Shown here piece by piece: positions 62,439-64,000 of a stretch of DNA of 64,000 bases (position 1 is its first letter; each line of letters starts with the position of its first letter). The stretch is taken from positions 15,716 to 79,715 of the forward strand of contig JBKGVF010000016.1 in assembly GCA_046462535.1 (NCBI GenBank). Direction: 5' to 3'. A program made the position numbers and the translations under genes. The DNA is from JAAZCI01 sp046462535. Lineage in GTDB: Bacteria > Pseudomonadota > Gammaproteobacteria > Cardiobacteriales > Wohlfahrtiimonadaceae. Below the pieces are notes generated by a model. The model had not been told where the DNA came from, made no database searches, and saw only the letters and a program-made list of their open reading frames with translations.

Positions 62439-63836
62439 ATGGATCGACTCGATAATGAACTGGAGGGATTAAAAACTCCTCCCCACTCTATAGAGGCTGA
62501 ACAGGCTGTCCTAGGTGGATTTATGTTAGATAATGATACATGGTCTCGAATTGATGGTATGCTTCATGCCAGCGATTTTTATCGAAAAGATCATCGGCTA
62601 ATATTCGAAACAATCGAAGAGCTTGCCAATGAGAATCAGCCATTTGATATCCTAACAGTCTCAGAAAAATTGAATGAGAAAGAGCTCTTAGATGAAGTAG
62701 GTGGCATGCCCTATCTTGCGACATTAGCTCACGAGATGCCTAGTACCGGAAATATTAAAGCGTATGCCACAATTATTCATCAACGCTCTATTACTCGTAA
62801 GTTAATCTCTGTTGGTACCCTAATTGCAGATGCTGGCTTTAATCCTGATGGACGCACAACCGAAGAGTTAATTCAGCTCGCGGAACAGGAAGTATTTGCC
62901 ATAGCTGAGCAGGGAGCAAAAACAGATGAAGGATTAACCGATATTCGAGATGTAATGCAAGAAGCACTCTTACGTATCGATGAGCTCTCAAAGTCTGCTG
63001 ATGGTATCACCGGAGCTCCTACAGGCTGGCCAGACTTTGATAAGATGACCTCTGGGTTACAAAAAGGGGATATGATTGTTGTCGCAGGCCGCCCCTCTAT
63101 GGGTAAAACTACCTTTGCCATGAATATTGTTGAGCGTGTCGCCATCTATACACAGATGCCAATCGCTGTCTTCAGCCTTGAAATGCCTGCCGAACAACTA
63201 GTTATAAGAATGTTCTCCTCCTTAGGAGGTATAGAGCAAGGTAAGCTGCGAACTGGCGATCTTAATGATGATGAAGGGAAACGCTTAAGCAATGCAACTC
63301 AACGCTTAACCAATACTCGGATTTTTATTGATGATTCAAGCGGACTCTCCCCGAATGAAGTTCGCTCACGAGCACGACGTCTGCAACGAGAGCAAGGGCA
63401 ACTCGGTTTAATTATGATTGACTACCTACAGCTTATGAATGTCCCTGGACTTGGTGATCAGCGAGTTGCAGAAGTCTCTGAGATCTCCCGCTCCTTGAAG
63501 CTGATGGCTCGCGAATTAAATGTTCCTGTTATTGTACTATCACAGCTGAACCGAAGTTTAGAGCAACGTCCAAATAAACGGCCAATCATGAGTGACCTTC
63601 GCGATTCGGGAGCTATTGAGCAAGATGCAGACTTAATCTGCTTTATCTATCGAGATGAAGTCTATAATGAAGAGAGTCCAGACAAGGGGGTCGCCGAAGT
63701 TATCATTGGTAAACAGCGAAATGGCCCAATAGGCACTGTCAAACTCTCCTTTCAGGGGAAGTATTCACGCTTTACAAGTTTAGAGACCCGTGATTTCACA
63801 GCGATTGCACCACCAGCTATGGCAGACGATTATTAA
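62439..63836 (+). CDS. dnaB: Replicative DNA helicase DnaB
   Basis: DnaB is the hexameric 5'-3' helicase of the replication fork. The 465-residue protein has the N-terminal domain (about 15-115; SIEAEQAVLGGFMLDN), a linker, and the RecA-like motor with Walker A GRPSMGKT (217-224), IMIDYLQLM and SDLRDSGAIEQDADLI. AAGGA lies upstream of the ATG. rpsR-rplI, the usual upstream neighbours, are absent; the gene has its own promoter region facing mepK. Confidence 0.98.
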   Translation: MDRLDNELEGLKTPPHSIEAEQAVLGGFMLDNDTWSRIDGMLHASDFYRKDHRLIFETIEELANENQPFDILTVSEKLNEKELLDEVGGMPYLATLAHEMPSTGNIKAYATIIHQRSITRKLISVGTLIADAGFNPDGRTTEELIQLAEQEVFAIAEQGAKTDEGLTDIRDVMQEALLRIDELSKSADGITGAPTGWPDFDKMTSGLQKGDMIVVAGRPSMGKTTFAMNIVERVAIYTQMPIAVFSLEMPAEQLVIRMFSSLGGIEQGKLRTGDLNDDEGKRLSNATQRLTNTRIFIDDSSGLSPNEVRSRARRLQREQGQLGLIMIDYLQLMNVPGLGDQRVAEVSEISRSLKLMARELNVPVIVLSQLNRSLEQRPNKRPIMSDLRDSGAIEQDADLICFIYRDEVYNEESPDKGVAEVIIGKQRNGPIGTVKLSFQGKYSRFTSLETRDFTAIAPPAMADDY

Positions 63837-63889
63837 ACTCTTAAAGCGACCTACTAATCAATATAGAACCCTTAAACATAGATGAGTAG

Positions 63890-63913
63890 AGAGCCCGAAT
63901 TGGGCTCTTTTTT
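63890..63913 (+). terminator. Terminator after dnaB
   Basis: A seven-base stem (agagccc/gggctct) with a five-base loop is followed by six T residues, about 55 bases after the dnaB stop. Confidence 0.93.
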
Positions 63914-63975
63914 CTTGGGTGGAATGTGGGGTGGGATGGGTCTCCGCTTCCCCCATTATCGTTGCCCAAGAAAAA
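63909..63975. repeat. Inverted repeat enclosing a G-rich segment
   Basis: An 11-base perfect inverted repeat (tttttcttggg at 63909-63919 and its complement at 63965-63975) encloses 45 bases. Inside and at its edge are four G-runs on the plus strand (63917-63919, 63928-63931, 63933-63935, 63938-63940). The left arm includes the dnaB terminator T tract. Confidence 0.6.
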
Positions 63976-64000
63976 CCCCCTTGACTCACATTGAATCAAG
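63971..64000 (-). terminator. Possible terminator of a gene beyond the right edge
   Basis: On the minus strand CTTGATTC pairs with GAGTCAAG (one G-U pair) around AATGT, followed by GGGGTTTTT. It may end a minus-strand gene whose coding region is outside the window. Confidence 0.45.

Noticed and set aside
62260..62472. A 70-codon frame upstream of dnaB
   Set aside because: It overlaps the dnaB start, contains the dnaB promoter region, has no ribosome-binding site and no family resemblance.
33180..63908. Shared AGAGCCC/GGGCTCT arms in three terminators (33180, 54757, 63890) as a possible DNA uptake signal
   Set aside because: The other terminators do not contain it and this arm is common in intrinsic terminators; no uptake-type 9-12-mer stood out by eye. 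A genome-wide word count would decide.
1..64000. CRISPR arrays, transposases, integrases, prophage or toxin-antitoxin genes
   Set aside because: No direct-repeat arrays, inverted-repeat-bounded elements or matching gene families were seen; both tRNA genes lack adjacent integrases.

Overview
The window reads as a stretch of core chromosome from a gammaproteobacterium of moderate GC content. Support comes from gammaproteobacterial-type genes and orders: zapD beside coaE, tpiA-secG followed by tRNA-Leu(GAG), mreBCD-mrdA-rodA-mltB-rlpA-dacA, cmoA-cmoB, phoH-ybeY, accD-folC-dedD-cvpA, rsmE-gshB, a Cpx-type two-component pair, and the rRNA enzymes RsmC, RsuA and RluB. Several broken synteny blocks (orphan sufU-sufT, tatAB without tatC, rplS away from rpsP-rimM-trmD, no envC between gpmI and ctpA) suggest a lineage with a rearranged genome. 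A Cardiobacteriales-like group (Ignatzschineria or Wohlfahrtiimonas type) is my guess from overall character, not something I could prove.

Layout. 1-3305 (minus): pilC, pilD, coaE and a zapD that runs off the left edge. 3645-4900 (minus): tpiA, secG, tRNA-Leu. 5140-13903 (plus): the cell-elongation and wall cluster from mreB to dacA. 14015-15625: pckA. 15839-18307: a secreted penicillin G acylase with its own promoter, leader hairpins and terminator. 18373-21870 (minus): rsmC, rsuA and pilB. 22088-24224 (plus): phoH, ybeY and an unknown membrane protein. 24237-27035 (minus): tatA, tatB, cmoA, cmoB. 27295-33169 (plus): gpmI, ctpA, uvrA. 33235-34082 (minus): sufU, sufT. 34359-45267 (plus): accD, folC, dedD, cvpA, ubiG, a YciK-like reductase, two M16 peptidase subunits, yoaA, plsY. 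45298-46758 (minus): rpoN. 46983-54686 (plus): cpxR, cpxA, rluB, yadG, yadH, mlaA, rsmE, gshB. Then uspA (minus), an M42 aminopeptidase, yicC, a metallo-beta-lactamase-fold hydrolase and tRNA-Arg(CCG) (plus); htpX, rplS, yciO, nudF, mepK (minus); and dnaB (plus) at the right end.

The dominant theme is the envelope: rod-shape synthesis (MreBCD, PBP2, RodA), peptidoglycan trimming (MltB, RlpA, PBP5, MepK), export (SecG, TatAB), quality control (CpxRA, CtpA, HtpX, the M16 pair), lipid handling (PlsY, MlaA, YadGH), septal SPOR proteins and type IV pilus assembly (PilB, PilC, PilD). The second theme is RNA modification and translation (CmoAB, RsmC, RsuA, RluB, RsmE, YbeY, L19, YicC, YciO). I found no CRISPR array, prophage, transposon, integron or antiphage system, and no convincing new multigene system. 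The most distinctive accessory locus is the penicillin G acylase; the most useful secondary leads are the orphan sufU-sufT pair, the YciK-like reductase without its catalytic serine, the terminator abutting nudF, and the G-rich segment after dnaB.
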